A stretch of DNA of 44,221 nt. It comes from CBDBZL01 sp031399025. GTDB taxonomy: Bacteria > Pseudomonadota > Alphaproteobacteria > Sphingomonadales > Sphingomonadaceae. Of the stretch, positions 34,520-43,197 are shown in pieces (positions within the stretch are counted from its first letter, which is position 1; every line of letters begins with the position of its first letter). The translations under genes and the position numbers were made by a program. The notes under the pieces are model-generated. The model saw nothing but the letters and a program-made list of their open reading frames with translations. It searched no databases and was not told where the DNA came from. Where the stretch lies: positions 1 to 44,221 of the forward strand of contig JANNOJ010000073.1 of NCBI GenBank assembly GCA_031399025.1. The letters run 5' to 3'.

Positions 34520-35365
34520 TCAGTTGGCCGGAGCTGACCCCGGCCCGTCCCCCGATGCTGCTGGCGCTGCGCCGCGCGCCAGCAACGCCTGGGCGGTCAC
34601 CGGCACATCGCGGATGATCTCCACGCCCTCGGCCAGCCGCGCAATCGGCCGACCGCCCACCGTGATGGCGAGAGCGTCGGGCCGCCCGGTCCACAGCAAA
34701 GGCGCCGCGACATCGCCGGGCACGGTGTAGCGCTCGCCCTCGGCCATCAGTTTCTGCATCAGCTGGACGCCTTGGGCGGTGTAGAACCGGACCCAGATCC
34801 CTTCCTCCAGCGCGGTGAACACCACCGGGCCGGCGGAGGCGGCGGCCGGCTGTGGTTGCCGCGCCGGGCGGATCGCGGCCGGCTGCTGGGCGGTGCGCTG
34901 CGCCACATCCTGCGGCTCGATCAGCGAGGGCAGCTGCGCGGCCGGGGCGAACATCTGTCGCGCGGCGAAGAACAGGCCGACGAGCAACACCGCGACCGCC
35001 ACCACCGAGAGCCGACCTAGCCTGGCGGAAGGAACGCGCGCCGGATCGCCCGGCTCGAAGGCGGGCTGGCGCACGACGGCGCTCGGCTGCCGGGCATCCA
35101 TCTCGGCCGCCACCATTGCCGCGACATCGCCCGGATCGAGCCCGACCGCCTTGGCATAGCTCTTGGAAAAGCCGATGGCATAGGTTCGGCCGGGAAGTTC
35201 GCTGAATTGCCCCGCCTCGATATTCACCAAGTAGCGGCTGGAGACGCGCGTCTGCTGCGCGATCTGATCGAGCGTGAGGCCGGCGGCCTCGCGCGCCGCG
35301 CGCAGCTGCTCACCCAGTCCCACTTGCGCCGGAATTGAGCCTGCGACGGGCCCTTCCTCGATCAC
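34520..35365 (-). CDS. RodZ-like membrane protein with N-terminal helix-turn-helix
   Basis: The N-terminus carries an HTH_25 domain (LGEQLRAAREAAGLTLDQIA, then YLVNIEAG) as in RodZ. One transmembrane segment (LSVVAVAVLLVGLFFAARQM, about residues 115-135) leads to a Pro/Ala-rich linker and a C-terminal DUF4115 beta-domain (GIWVRFYTAQGVQLMQKLM). RodZ-type proteins link MreB to the envelope and shape the cell, although this family member is only similar. GTG 35365 follows AAGGA by 6 bp and is preferred over TTG 35380. The gene lies between ptsP and ybgF on the same strand, 120 and 158 bp away. Confidence 0.85.
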   Translation of the reverse strand: MIEEGPVAGSIPAQVGLGEQLRAAREAAGLTLDQIAQQTRVSSRYLVNIEAGQFSELPGRTYAIGFSKSYAKAVGLDPGDVAAMVAAEMDARQPSAVVRQPAFEPGDPARVPSARLGRLSVVAVAVLLVGLFFAARQMFAPAAQLPSLIEPQDVAQRTAQQPAAIRPARQPQPAAASAGPVVFTALEEGIWVRFYTAQGVQLMQKLMAEGERYTVPGDVAAPLLWTGRPDALAITVGGRPIARLAEGVEIIRDVPVTAQALLARGAAPAASGDGPGSAPAN

Positions 35366-35500
35366 TCGGGTTCCTTTCAACCGTCATGCACGCTGCCGCG
35401 TATCTGCGCCCCTTAACCCATGCAAAGGCGGCGTTACAGGCGAAAGTCATCGCGGCCGACCAAGGCGAGCGCGCGCAACCGCGGCGATTCAGCGCCACTT

Positions 35501-37771
35501 CTATTCGACGTCGATCGCGCGCTCCGCCGCCCAGGCCTGCAATTCGGCGCGCAAATTGCCGGGCGGCTTGGCCAGCCACAGCCGCATCGCCGCGCCGATT
35601 TCGCCCAGGTCCACCTTGCGGACCAGCTCCTTGATCGGGCCGACCGCGGCCGGGGTGATCGAAAAGCGGTGGATCCCCAGCCCCATCAACGCCAGCGCCT
35701 CCAGCCGCCGGCCGCCCATCTCGCCGCATACGCCGACCGGCACGCGGGTGCCGCGCATCTGCTCCACGACCCGGGCGAGGAACCGCAGGATCGCCGGGCT
35801 CAGCCAGTCGTAGCGCTCGGCCAGGCGCGGGTTCGAGCGGTCGGCGGCGAACAGGAACTGGGTGAGATCGTTGGTGCCGATCGACAGGAACGCCAGCCGC
35901 GGGGTGAGCACGTCGAGCAGTTCGGCCAGCGAGGGCACCTCGAGCATCGCTCCGTAACGAATGGCATTGGGCAGCTGGTGGCGGTGCTTCTTGAGATGGG
36001 CGACCTGGCTTTCGAACACGGCGCAGGCGGCGTCGAACTCCCAGGGTTCGGAGACCATCGGGAACATCACGTAAAGCTCCCGCCCGGCGGCGGCTTCCAG
36101 CAATGCCCGGGCCTGGGCCTTGAGCAGCCCCTCGCGCTCGAGCGCCAGGCGCAGCGCGCGCCAGCCCATCGCCGGGTTCTCGTCCTCGCGATTGGACTCG
36201 CTTTGCAGATAAGGCAGCGCCTTGTCGCCGCCGATGTCCACCGTGCGGAAGATGACCGGCTTGCCGCCCGCCGCATCCAGCACGTCGCGATAGAGCCGCG
36301 TCTGCCGCTCGCGCGAGGGCAGCGTGGCCGAGACGAGGAACTGGAATTCGGTGCGGAACAGCCCGATGCCGTCGGCGCCGGTCAGGCCGAGCATGGCGAT
36401 GTCGTCGCGCAGCCCGGCGTTCATCATCACCTGGATGCGCGTGCCGTCGCGGGTGAACGGCTCGACATCGCGCTGGCGCGCATAAGCGGCCTGCTTTTCC
36501 CGGCTGCGCACGAAGCGGGCGTCGAACGCCTCGACCACGCTCTGCGTCGGGCGGACGGTGAGCTTGGCGTTGTCGCCATCGAGCAGCAGCGCATCGCCTT
36601 CGCGGATGATGCCGCGCACGTTGCGCACCCGGCCGATTACCGGCACGCCCATCGCCCGCGCCACGATCACCACATGGGCGGTGAGCGAGCCCTGCTCGAG
36701 CACCACGCCCTTGAGCCGGCGCTTGTCGTATTCGAGCAGCTCGGCGGGCCCCAAGTTCTTGGCGATGAGGATGGTATCGCCGCGCAGCCCCACGTTGGCC
36801 GCGGTGCCCAGCTGGCCGGAGACGATCCGCAGCAGCCGGTTCGCCAGGTCCTCCAGATCGTGCATGCGATCGGCCAGCAGCGGGTCGGCGATCGCGCGCA
36901 TGCGCATCCTCGTGCGCTGCTGGACGCGCTCGATCGCGGCCTCGGCGGTGAGGCCGCTGTCGATCGCCTCGTTGATGCGCCGGCTCCAACCCTCGTCGTA
37001 GGCGAACATCCGGTAGGTCGCGAGCACCTCCTCGTGCTCGCCGCCGACGCCGAATTCGGCCTGGCTCGACATGTTATCGATCTGCTCGCGCATCCGGTCG
37101 AAGGCCAGGTACACGCGCTGGCGCTCGGCCTCGGTGTCCTCGGCGACCGTCTGCTCGATGGTGATGCGCGGCTGGTGGAACACCGCCTGGCCGGTGGCGA
37201 GCCCCTTCACCAGCTGCAGGCCGTCCAGCACCAGCTGCCCCTGGTGCGCGCCCGAGAGCCGGTTCAGCTCCTCGGTATCGACCAGGCCGGCATTGTGGAT
37301 GAGCTCGGCCAGCACCATGGCGACGGTCTGCAGAGCCTCGATCTCGACATCGTCGTAGCGGCGCGGCTCGACATGCTGGACGGTGAGCACGCCGATCGCC
37401 CGCTCGCGCCGCACGATCGGCACGCCGGCGAAGGAATGGAACCGCTCCTCGCCGGTCTCGGGCCGGTACTGGAACTCGGGATGGGTGGCCGCCTCGTCGA
37501 GGTTGAGCGTCTCGATGTTCTGGGCGATGGTGCCCGTCAGCCCCTCGCCCACGCCCAGCTTGGTGACATGTACCGCGCCCTGCTCCAGCCCGCGGGTGGC
37601 GAACAGCTCGAGCATGCCTTCGCGCAGCAGGTAGATCGAGCACACCTCGCTATCGAGCGCGTTGCCGATGATGTCGGTGACCTGGTTGAGCTTGGCCTGG
37701 GCATGGGTCTTGGAGGCCATCAGCTCGTGCAGCTGGGTCAGGATCGAGCGGGCGGCGGCGGAAGCGGTCAT
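35501..37771 (-). CDS. ptsP: PtsP, nitrogen phosphotransferase enzyme I with GAF domain
   Basis: PtsP autophosphorylates with PEP and passes the phosphate to NPr, controlling nitrogen and carbon regulation. The 756-residue protein has an N-terminal GAF domain (about 15-160, GVPIVRRERAIGVLTVQH), the PEP-utilisers swivelling domain with active-site His366 in GSLTAHVVIVARAMGVPVIG, and the C-terminal PEP-binding barrel (GADGIGLFRTEF; SIGTNDLTQF; VGVCGEMGG). ATG 37771 follows AGGTG and is preferred over the in-frame GTG 37780. No NPr or EIIA gene is adjacent. Confidence 0.95.
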   Translation of the reverse strand: MTASAAARSILTQLHELMASKTHAQAKLNQVTDIIGNALDSEVCSIYLLREGMLELFATRGLEQGAVHVTKLGVGEGLTGTIAQNIETLNLDEAATHPEFQYRPETGEERFHSFAGVPIVRRERAIGVLTVQHVEPRRYDDVEIEALQTVAMVLAELIHNAGLVDTEELNRLSGAHQGQLVLDGLQLVKGLATGQAVFHQPRITIEQTVAEDTEAERQRVYLAFDRMREQIDNMSSQAEFGVGGEHEEVLATYRMFAYDEGWSRRINEAIDSGLTAEAAIERVQQRTRMRMRAIADPLLADRMHDLEDLANRLLRIVSGQLGTAANVGLRGDTILIAKNLGPAELLEYDKRRLKGVVLEQGSLTAHVVIVARAMGVPVIGRVRNVRGIIREGDALLLDGDNAKLTVRPTQSVVEAFDARFVRSREKQAAYARQRDVEPFTRDGTRIQVMMNAGLRDDIAMLGLTGADGIGLFRTEFQFLVSATLPSRERQTRLYRDVLDAAGGKPVIFRTVDIGGDKALPYLQSESNREDENPAMGWRALRLALEREGLLKAQARALLEAAAGRELYVMFPMVSEPWEFDAACAVFESQVAHLKKHRHQLPNAIRYGAMLEVPSLAELLDVLTPRLAFLSIGTNDLTQFLFAADRSNPRLAERYDWLSPAILRFLARVVEQMRGTRVPVGVCGEMGGRRLEALALMGLGIHRFSITPAAVGPIKELVRKVDLGEIGAAMRLWLAKPPGNLRAELQAWAAERAIDVE

Positions 37772-37883
37772 GGCCGGCACCTACAGCACGGTTCGGCGCT
37801 GGGGAATGGCTGCCGGAACGCAGGCGCCTGGCCGGGTGTGGCGGCGCGCCGGGTTCGTGCTGCGCCAGATGGTTGGACCGAGT

Positions 37884-37909
37884 GGCGCGAGCCCCCTCTC
37901 ACTCGCGCC
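37884..37909 (-). terminator. Possible terminator hairpin between the first ydcH gene and ptsP
   Basis: GGCGCGAG (37884-37891) and CTCGCGCC (37902-37909) form a perfect 8-bp stem with a 10-nt loop, 18 bp past the stop of the leftward ydcH gene. No T-run follows, so it may be a weak or factor-assisted terminator, or an mRNA-stabilising hairpin. Confidence 0.35.
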
Positions 37910-37927
37910 CGTCGTCAAGCGCGCCGC

Positions 37928-38083
37928 TCAGTGCAGGGCGATCTCTTCCTTGATCCTGAGCTTCTGCTTCTTGAGGAGCTGGATTTTCGCGCTGTCGGGT
38001 GAGGGCCGGCTGAGCTCTTCGCGGAGCCGGATCTCGATCCCTGCGTGCTTTGCCTGGAGGGCGTGGACATGCGAGGATTCCAT
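37928..38083 (-). CDS. YdcH/DUF465 small protein, copy 1
   Basis: This small protein is 51 residues long. It is largely helical and charged, with the DUF465 pattern LQAKHAGIEIRLREEL and a Lys-rich end (LLKKQKLRIKEEIA). AAGGAG lies just before ATG 38083, and the frame continues further upstream without a ribosome site. Family members are found throughout proteobacteria but have no settled function; some are linked to cell-cycle or stress regulation. It runs leftward, 156 bp ahead of ptsP. Confidence 0.85.
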   Translation of the reverse strand: MESSHVHALQAKHAGIEIRLREELSRPSPDSAKIQLLKKQKLRIKEEIALH

Positions 38084-38291
38084 AAGCGTTCTCCTTTTCG
38101 TCAGTCGATGGCCCGGGTTGCGGGCCCGGCGCGACTCACCGCGAAGGAGGGTCGCGCAATGATCAGGAAAACACGTTTGCTGATGCGCTGCAAACCATGC
38201 TGCGCCAGGGCGTTGGTGGCCCGCGACATCACCCTTTGCCTTTGCTATGCCGCGCGCCGGCCGGCAGCTTCGGTCCACGGGGGTGTCGCGC

Positions 38292-38489
38292 GTGACCGAG
38301 GACGAAATGAGGAAGCGGCTGGCCGCGCTCAGGATCGAGCACCGCGATCTCGACGCCGCGATCGCCGCACTCAGCGACAACGGCGGGCCCGACCAGTTGC
38401 AGGTAGCTCGGCTCAAGAAGCGCAAGCTGCGCCTCAAGGACCAGATCGCCATCTTCGAGGACTACCTCACGCCCGACATCATCGCCTGA
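38292..38489 (+). CDS. YdcH/DUF465 small protein, copy 2
   Basis: This 65-residue relative of copy 1 has TEDEMRKRLAALRIEHRDLD, a negatively and positively charged helix, and LKKRKLRLKDQIA before a short acidic tail. GTG 38292 is preferred because the family usually starts with TEDEM-like residues; GTG 38283 and ATG 38247 are alternatives. It is divergent from copy 1, with about 208 bp between the two starts, and its 3' end overlaps the convergent glpK by 11 bp. Confidence 0.8.
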   Translation: MTEDEMRKRLAALRIEHRDLDAAIAALSDNGGPDQLQVARLKKRKLRLKDQIAIFEDYLTPDIIA

Positions 38490-40002
38490 CTTCCGGCTCG
38501 GCGGCAGCGGGGGGTGGCGCGGTGCGGCCGGGGATCAGCGTGGCGAGCGCCCGCTCCCAGCCGGACACCCGCTCGTGGCGGGTCGGCTGGTCCATCGCGG
38601 GCACGAAATCGCGGGCCGGGCCGGTCATCGCCTCAGCGGCTTGGGCGAGCGTGGGATGGAGCCCGGCCCCGGTGGCGGCCAGCATCGCGGCGCCCAGCGC
38701 GGTCGTTTCGATGAATTCGGGCCGGGTCACCACCAGGCCAGTGATGTCGGCGATGTCCTGCGCCATCCAGTCGTTGGCGACCATGCCGCCATCCACCTTG
38801 AGGTGCGTCCAGCGCGCGCCATCATCGGCGAAGGCGCGGGCGAGATCGTGCGTCTGGTGCGCCATCGCCTCGAGCGCGGCGCGCACGATATGCGCGCGGG
38901 TGGTGGCGAAGCTGAGGCCGGTGATGCTGGCGCGCGCCTCGGGCTGCCAGTGCGGCGCGCCCAGGCCGCTGAGCGCCGGGATCACCACCACGCCGCCGCT
39001 GTCGCTGACCGTGCGGGCCAATGCCTCGCTGTCGGCCGCGCAGTCGATCAGCCCCAGCGTGTCGCGCAGCCAGTGCATCAGGCTGCCGGCGACGAATACC
39101 GAGCCTTCCAGCGCATAATGCCGCACGCCGCCCAGCTGCATGAGCACGGTGGACAGCAGCCGGTGCGCCGAATGCGGCGGCCGGGTGCCGGCATTGGTCA
39201 GGATGAAGGCGCCGGTGCCGTAGGTCGCCTTGGCCTCGCCGGGCGCCAGGCACCCCTGGCCGATCGTGGCCGCCTGCTGGTCGCCGGCCAGGCCGCCCAC
39301 CGGGATCGCCGCGCCGAGCAGCTCGGGCAGCGTGGCGAGGTCCGCCGGGATGCTGTCGACGACCTCGCCCAAAGCGGCGCGCGGCACGCCGAACAGGTCG
39401 CACAGGCCCTCGTCCCAGCTGGGCGCGGTCAGTGGCAGGAGCAGCGTGCGGCTGGCGTTGCCGGCGTCGGTGAGGTGCGCGCCGGTGAGCTTGTAGACCA
39501 GCCAGCTTTCGACGGTGCCCAGCGCCAGCCGCCCCGCGCTGGCCGCGGCGGCCACGGCGGGTACGTGATCGAGCAGCCAGCGCATCTTGGTGGCGGAGAA
39601 ATAGGGGTCGAGCACCAGTCCGGTCGCCTCCCGCACCGCGGGCTCATGGCCGGCCGCTTTGAGCTGGGCGCAGGCCGCCGCGGTCCGCCGGTCCTGCCAG
39701 ACGATCGCGCGCGCCAGCGGCTCGCCGGTGGCCTTGTCCCAGGCGATCACGGTCTCCCGCTGGTTCGTGATGCCGATCGCGGCAATGCGTTGCGCCCCAC
39801 CCGCCTGCGCCACCATTGCCCGGGCGCAGGCGAGCGTCCGCTCCCAACTCTCGCCGGCGTCGTGCTCCACCCAGCCGGGCTGCGGGTAATGCTGCGCCAG
39901 GGCCTGCTGCGCGCAGCCGTGCGGCCGCCCGGCGGCATCGAGCAGCATGGCCCGGGTGGAGGTGGTGCCCTCGTCGAGGACCAGGATCAGCTCATCGGCC
40001 AT
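38479..40002 (-). CDS. glpK: Glycerol kinase
   Basis: GlpK phosphorylates glycerol to sn-glycerol-3-phosphate. The 507-residue protein contains LDEGTTSTRAMLLD (ATPase/FGGY N-motif), ITNQRETVIAWD, WQDRRTA, the FGGY signature region GTGAFILTN, and KVDGGMVANDWMAQ. GGGAGAG lies a few bases before ATG 40002; the upstream in-frame extension to 40086 would run into the divergent hydrolase gene. No glpF or glpD is beside it. Confidence 0.95.
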   Translation of the reverse strand: MADELILVLDEGTTSTRAMLLDAAGRPHGCAQQALAQHYPQPGWVEHDAGESWERTLACARAMVAQAGGAQRIAAIGITNQRETVIAWDKATGEPLARAIVWQDRRTAAACAQLKAAGHEPAVREATGLVLDPYFSATKMRWLLDHVPAVAAAASAGRLALGTVESWLVYKLTGAHLTDAGNASRTLLLPLTAPSWDEGLCDLFGVPRAALGEVVDSIPADLATLPELLGAAIPVGGLAGDQQAATIGQGCLAPGEAKATYGTGAFILTNAGTRPPHSAHRLLSTVLMQLGGVRHYALEGSVFVAGSLMHWLRDTLGLIDCAADSEALARTVSDSGGVVVIPALSGLGAPHWQPEARASITGLSFATTRAHIVRAALEAMAHQTHDLARAFADDGARWTHLKVDGGMVANDWMAQDIADITGLVVTRPEFIETTALGAAMLAATGAGLHPTLAQAAEAMTGPARDFVPAMDQPTRHERVSGWERALATLIPGRTAPPPAAAEPEVRR

Positions 40003-40068
40003 AATCTCTCCCGGCGCGTTATCCAGCGCTTGCTCGACACTAGCGCCTGGGCCGGGCATAGCCAGCCC

Positions 40069-40944
40069 ATGCCCCTGCCGCCGCAACCCTGGCCCACCGG
40101 CATGGCCGAGCGGCTCGAACCGCTGGTGGCGCGCGTGCTGGCGCCCAACGGCTCACGCTTCACCTACACCGGCACGCAGACCTATCTCGTTGGCGGGCCG
40201 GACGGCGTCGCGGTGATCGATCCCGGACCGGACGATCCGGCCCATCTGACGGCGCTGCAAACGGCCATCGGCGGCGCGCCGGTGGTCGCCATCGCCTGCA
40301 CCCACACGCACCGCGACCACTCGCCCGCCGCGGCGCCGCTCGCCCGGTTGACCGGCGCGCCGGTGATCGGCGGCGCGGCCCTGTCCGCGCCGCCTGGGCA
40401 AACTCCGCAAACCGAGGAATCGTTCGACCGCAGCTACGCCCCCACCCGCGTCCTGGCCGATGGCGAGCGGATCGCCGGTCCCCGCTGGACGCTCCGTGCC
40501 ATCGCCACCCCCGGCCACACCTCCAACCACTTGTGCTTCGCGCTCGAAGAAGGCGAAGCGCTGTTCACCGGCGACCATGTGATGGCCTGGTCCACCACGG
40601 TGATCTCGCCGCCCGATGGCGACATGGGCGCATACCTCGCCAGCCTGGAGAAGCTCGCCACGCGCGCGGACCGCATTTACTACCCTGCCCACGGCCCGCC
40701 CGCGCAGCGGCCGGCGCAGCTGCTGCGCGGTCTCATCGGTCATCGCCGCCAGCGCGAGCGGCAGGTCGTCAAGCTGCTGGAGCAGCGCGGACACCGGGCG
40801 CAGGACATGGTGCCGGCACTGTATGCGGGCCTCGACCCCGCGCTCTGGCCGGCGGCCGGGCAGTCCGTGCTGGCCCACCTCATCGAACTGGAACGCCGCG
40901 GGCGCGTCGCCCGTTCGGGGGAGCTATGGACGATCGCCATCTGA
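40069..40944 (+). CDS. Metallo-beta-lactamase-fold hydrolase with winged-helix tail (LACTB2-like)
   Basis: This 291-residue protein keeps the MBL metal motifs: THTHRDHS (HxHxDH), PGHTSNHLCF (His) and TGDHVMAWS (Asp), and then YYPAHGP (final His). The C-terminal about 60 residues (HRRQRERQVVKLLEQ ... LIELERRGRVARSGELW) look like the winged-helix end of LACTB2-type proteins, some of which are RNases. The substrate is not known. It is divergent from glpK with 66 bp between the starts and overlaps the next gene by 19 bp. Confidence 0.85.
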   Translation: MPLPPQPWPTGMAERLEPLVARVLAPNGSRFTYTGTQTYLVGGPDGVAVIDPGPDDPAHLTALQTAIGGAPVVAIACTHTHRDHSPAAAPLARLTGAPVIGGAALSAPPGQTPQTEESFDRSYAPTRVLADGERIAGPRWTLRAIATPGHTSNHLCFALEEGEALFTGDHVMAWSTTVISPPDGDMGAYLASLEKLATRADRIYYPAHGPPAQRPAQLLRGLIGHRRQRERQVVKLLEQRGHRAQDMVPALYAGLDPALWPAAGQSVLAHLIELERRGRVARSGELWTIAI

Positions 40945-41651
40945 GCCGCCCGCCGCTGACCCGCGAAGAGGCGGACCGCACCGCACCGGGCTCCGTTGCA
41001 GCGGCGGGAGAACCGCCCGCCCGCCGGCAAAATCTCGCCATGGTGCAGGCGGTTCCTTGGCTCATCGTCATCCTCCTCCTGGCGACGGTGGCCTGGCTGG
41101 CCTGGCGCGCCTTTGCGACGGAAGATCTGGGCGATCCGCTCGCCACCAGCCTCGTCGCCTTCGAGGCGCAGAATGAACTCACCGTGTTCAGCGCCCAACT
41201 CTCCCCGGTGGTGGCGAGCGAGGATTCGCGGCTGTTCGGCGCTCTCACCAGCCGGCAGGTGGCGGTGATCCCCGCCCGGGTCGACTATACGCTCGACCTG
41301 TCGCAGGTCACCGCCAGCCGCCTGCGCTGGGAGGAAGCGACCCGGACGCTGAGCGTGCAGCTGCCGCCCATCCAGGTGGGCACGCCCAATCTCGACGAGG
41401 CGCGCGCCCAATATCTGCGCGAAGGCCTGTGGATCACCCGCGAGGCGCAGGACCAACTCACCCGCGACAACACCCGCCTGGCCGAACAGCAGGCGGTGCA
41501 GCAGGCCGCCAACCCGGTGCTGATGAACCTGGCTCGCAGCGCTGCCCGCACCGCGGTGACGCAGAACCTGGCCATCCCGCTCGAAGTCGCAGGCTTCGGC
41601 GACGTCACGGTGACCGTCCGCTTCGACGGGGAGCGCGCGGCGGCGCCGTAG
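40926..41651 (+). CDS. DUF4230 membrane-anchored protein
   Basis: This 241-residue protein has one N-terminal transmembrane segment (VPWLIVILLLATVAWLAW, about 40-58) after a basic, disordered leader, then a soluble periplasmic domain of the DUF4230 type (LTSRQVAVIPARVDYTLDLS, QLPPIQVGTPNLDEA). Function is unknown. GGGGAG precedes ATG 40926, inside the 3' end of the hydrolase gene, so the two are probably translationally coupled. Confidence 0.78.
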   Translation: MDDRHLSRPPLTREEADRTAPGSVAAAGEPPARRQNLAMVQAVPWLIVILLLATVAWLAWRAFATEDLGDPLATSLVAFEAQNELTVFSAQLSPVVASEDSRLFGALTSRQVAVIPARVDYTLDLSQVTASRLRWEEATRTLSVQLPPIQVGTPNLDEARAQYLREGLWITREAQDQLTRDNTRLAEQQAVQQAANPVLMNLARSAARTAVTQNLAIPLEVAGFGDVTVTVRFDGERAAAP

Positions 41652-41735
41652 AAATCATGATTGTCGTCGCGCTGTCGATGAGCGTGTTCTGTGTCCCCGT
41701 GACTGGTCCTGGGGAGAGATCAATCATAGCCGGTG

Positions 41736-41753
41736 CCATGGTACTGACCATGG
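41736..41753 (+). other. Hairpin upstream of nadA
   Basis: CCATGGT-ACTG-ACCATGG is a perfect 7-bp stem with a 4-nt loop, 84 bp after the DUF4230 stop and 126 bp before nadA. It could be part of a leader or a weak terminator; no T-run follows. Confidence 0.4.
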
Positions 41754-41879
41754 TCGCCCGGTTTCGCTCCAAGCTCGGCCGGCACGCTTGCGGACCGGCG
41801 CCGTCGCAGGTGCGTGGGACCCGCAACATGCGGGCGGGGTGCGGTTGTCGGCAGGCGCCGGCGCGACTATCTGCCGAAC

Positions 41880-42869
41880 ATGACCAGCCAGCCCCCCGAC
41901 CCGCTTGCCGGCGCCGATCTGCGCGAGGAGATCGACCGTCTGCGGCAGACACGCAAGGCGGTTATCCTAGCGCATTACTACCAGCGGCCTGAACTGCAGG
42001 ACATCGCCGATTTCGTCGGCGATTCGCTCGAGCTTTCGCGCAAGGCGGCGGATACCGACGCCGAGGTCATCGCCTTTTGCGGCGTCAAGTTCATGGCCGA
42101 TACCGCCAAGATCCTCTCGCCCAACAAGATCGTGGTCTTGCCCGACATGGACGCTGGCTGCAGCCTTGAAGACAGCTGCCCGCCCGACAAGTTCGCCGCC
42201 TTCCGCGCTGCGCACCCGCACCATATCGCGCTCACCTACATCAATTGCTCGACCGAGGTGAAGGCATTGAGCGACGTCATCGTCACCTCCTCCAGCGCCG
42301 AGACGATCCTGTCGCAGATCCCCAAGGACCAGCCGATCATCTTCGGGCCGGACCGGCACCTTGGCGGCTATCTCAACCGCAAGTTCGACCGCGAGATGCT
42401 GCTGTGGCCGGGCGTGTGCATCGTCCACGAGGCGTTCTCGGAGAGCGAGCTCATCAAGCTCAAGGCGCAGCACCCCGGCGCGCCGGTGGCGGCGCACCCC
42501 GAATGCCCCCCGCATATCATCGAGCATGCCGAGCTGGTGGGTTCGACCAGCGCGATCCTGCAATTTGCCAAGACCTTCGTGGGCGACACGCTGATCGTGG
42601 CCACCGAGCCGCACATCATCCACCAGATGAGCAGGGCGCTGCCGCAAAAAACCTTCATCGGCGCGCCGGGCGCGGACGGCAACTGCAACTGCAATATCTG
42701 CCCCTACATGGCGCTCAACACGATGGAGAAGCTCTACGTCGCGCTGCGCGACCTCACGCCGCGCATCGAGATCGAGGAAGGGCTGCGGCGGCGCGCCAAG
42801 AAGAGCCTGGACGCGATGCTGGCGATGGCCAGCGGCACCATCGGCATGGGCGATCTGGGGCGGGTGTGA
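41880..42869 (+). CDS. nadA: Quinolinate synthase A
   Basis: NadA condenses iminoaspartate with dihydroxyacetone phosphate to quinolinate for NAD synthesis and needs a [4Fe-4S] cluster. The 329-residue protein has HYYQRPELQDIADFVGDSL, GVKFMADTAKIL, LPDMDAGCSLEDSC (first cysteine ligand, about 94), VCIVHE (second) and CNCNICPYM (third). HPECPPHI and GADGNC are further family landmarks. nadB and nadC are not in the window. A 228-bp space with a hairpin lies upstream. Confidence 0.95.
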   Translation: MTSQPPDPLAGADLREEIDRLRQTRKAVILAHYYQRPELQDIADFVGDSLELSRKAADTDAEVIAFCGVKFMADTAKILSPNKIVVLPDMDAGCSLEDSCPPDKFAAFRAAHPHHIALTYINCSTEVKALSDVIVTSSSAETILSQIPKDQPIIFGPDRHLGGYLNRKFDREMLLWPGVCIVHEAFSESELIKLKAQHPGAPVAAHPECPPHIIEHAELVGSTSAILQFAKTFVGDTLIVATEPHIIHQMSRALPQKTFIGAPGADGNCNCNICPYMALNTMEKLYVALRDLTPRIEIEEGLRRRAKKSLDAMLAMASGTIGMGDLGRV

Positions 42870-42929
42870 GCAACGCCCTCACCATGAGCATCGGCGGATC
42901 GATCTGACCGCCGAGCAAATGTTCCAATT

Positions 42930-43030
42930 CGAGACGCCATACTCAAGCATATAACATTAGTTTTACACAAAGCATTTTCCTACATTCGGTTCTGTACGTA
43001 ATTTGGCGGCGTGATTCTGGAGGTGGTTCC
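42930..43030 (+). promoter_or_regulatory. AT-rich leader of the small membrane protein
   Basis: The stretch from about 42930 to 43000 is clearly AT-rich compared with its surroundings. A TTTACA box (42962-42967) is a possible -35, with only a weak -10 17 bp later, so the exact promoter is uncertain. GGAGG lies 7-8 bp before ATG 43031. Confidence 0.4.
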
Positions 43031-43174
43031 ATGAACAAATGGGAAGCACTTGCCGAGATCGTCAAATCGTTCAACTCGCACGGTGCCGTTTGGCTCGCCT
43101 TCGGCACGGTTGTCGCGACGATCCGACTGCCGATTTACGGCCTGCTGATCCTGACCTACCTTACGTTGGAGTGA
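43031..43174 (+). CDS. Small single-pass membrane protein, 47 residues
   Basis: ATG 43031 follows a good Shine-Dalgarno site (GGAGG) and encodes a 47-residue protein with a polar N-terminus (MNKWEALAEIVKSFNSHG) and one hydrophobic segment (VWLAFGTVVATI, then LPIYGLLILTYL). No family is recognised. Its own AT-rich leader and a start with a strong ribosome site make it a probable real gene. Its stop overlaps a GTG in the frame of the following CitE-like gene. Confidence 0.6.
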   Translation: MNKWEALAEIVKSFNSHGAVWLAFGTVVATIRLPIYGLLILTYLTLE

Positions 43175-43197
43175 CCGGAGGCGTGGAGCGAGAGACG

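Noticed and set aside
38575..40068. Long plus-strand frame leading into the MBL hydrolase
   Set aside because: It is antisense to glpK, whose product is unmistakable; the hydrolase similarity begins only at ATG 40069.
41657..41879. Short plus-strand frame with a hydrophobic start (MIVVALSMSVF...) between the DUF4230 gene and nadA
   Set aside because: No ribosome site, and after about 40 residues it becomes Arg/Pro-rich and overlaps nadA; probably not a gene.
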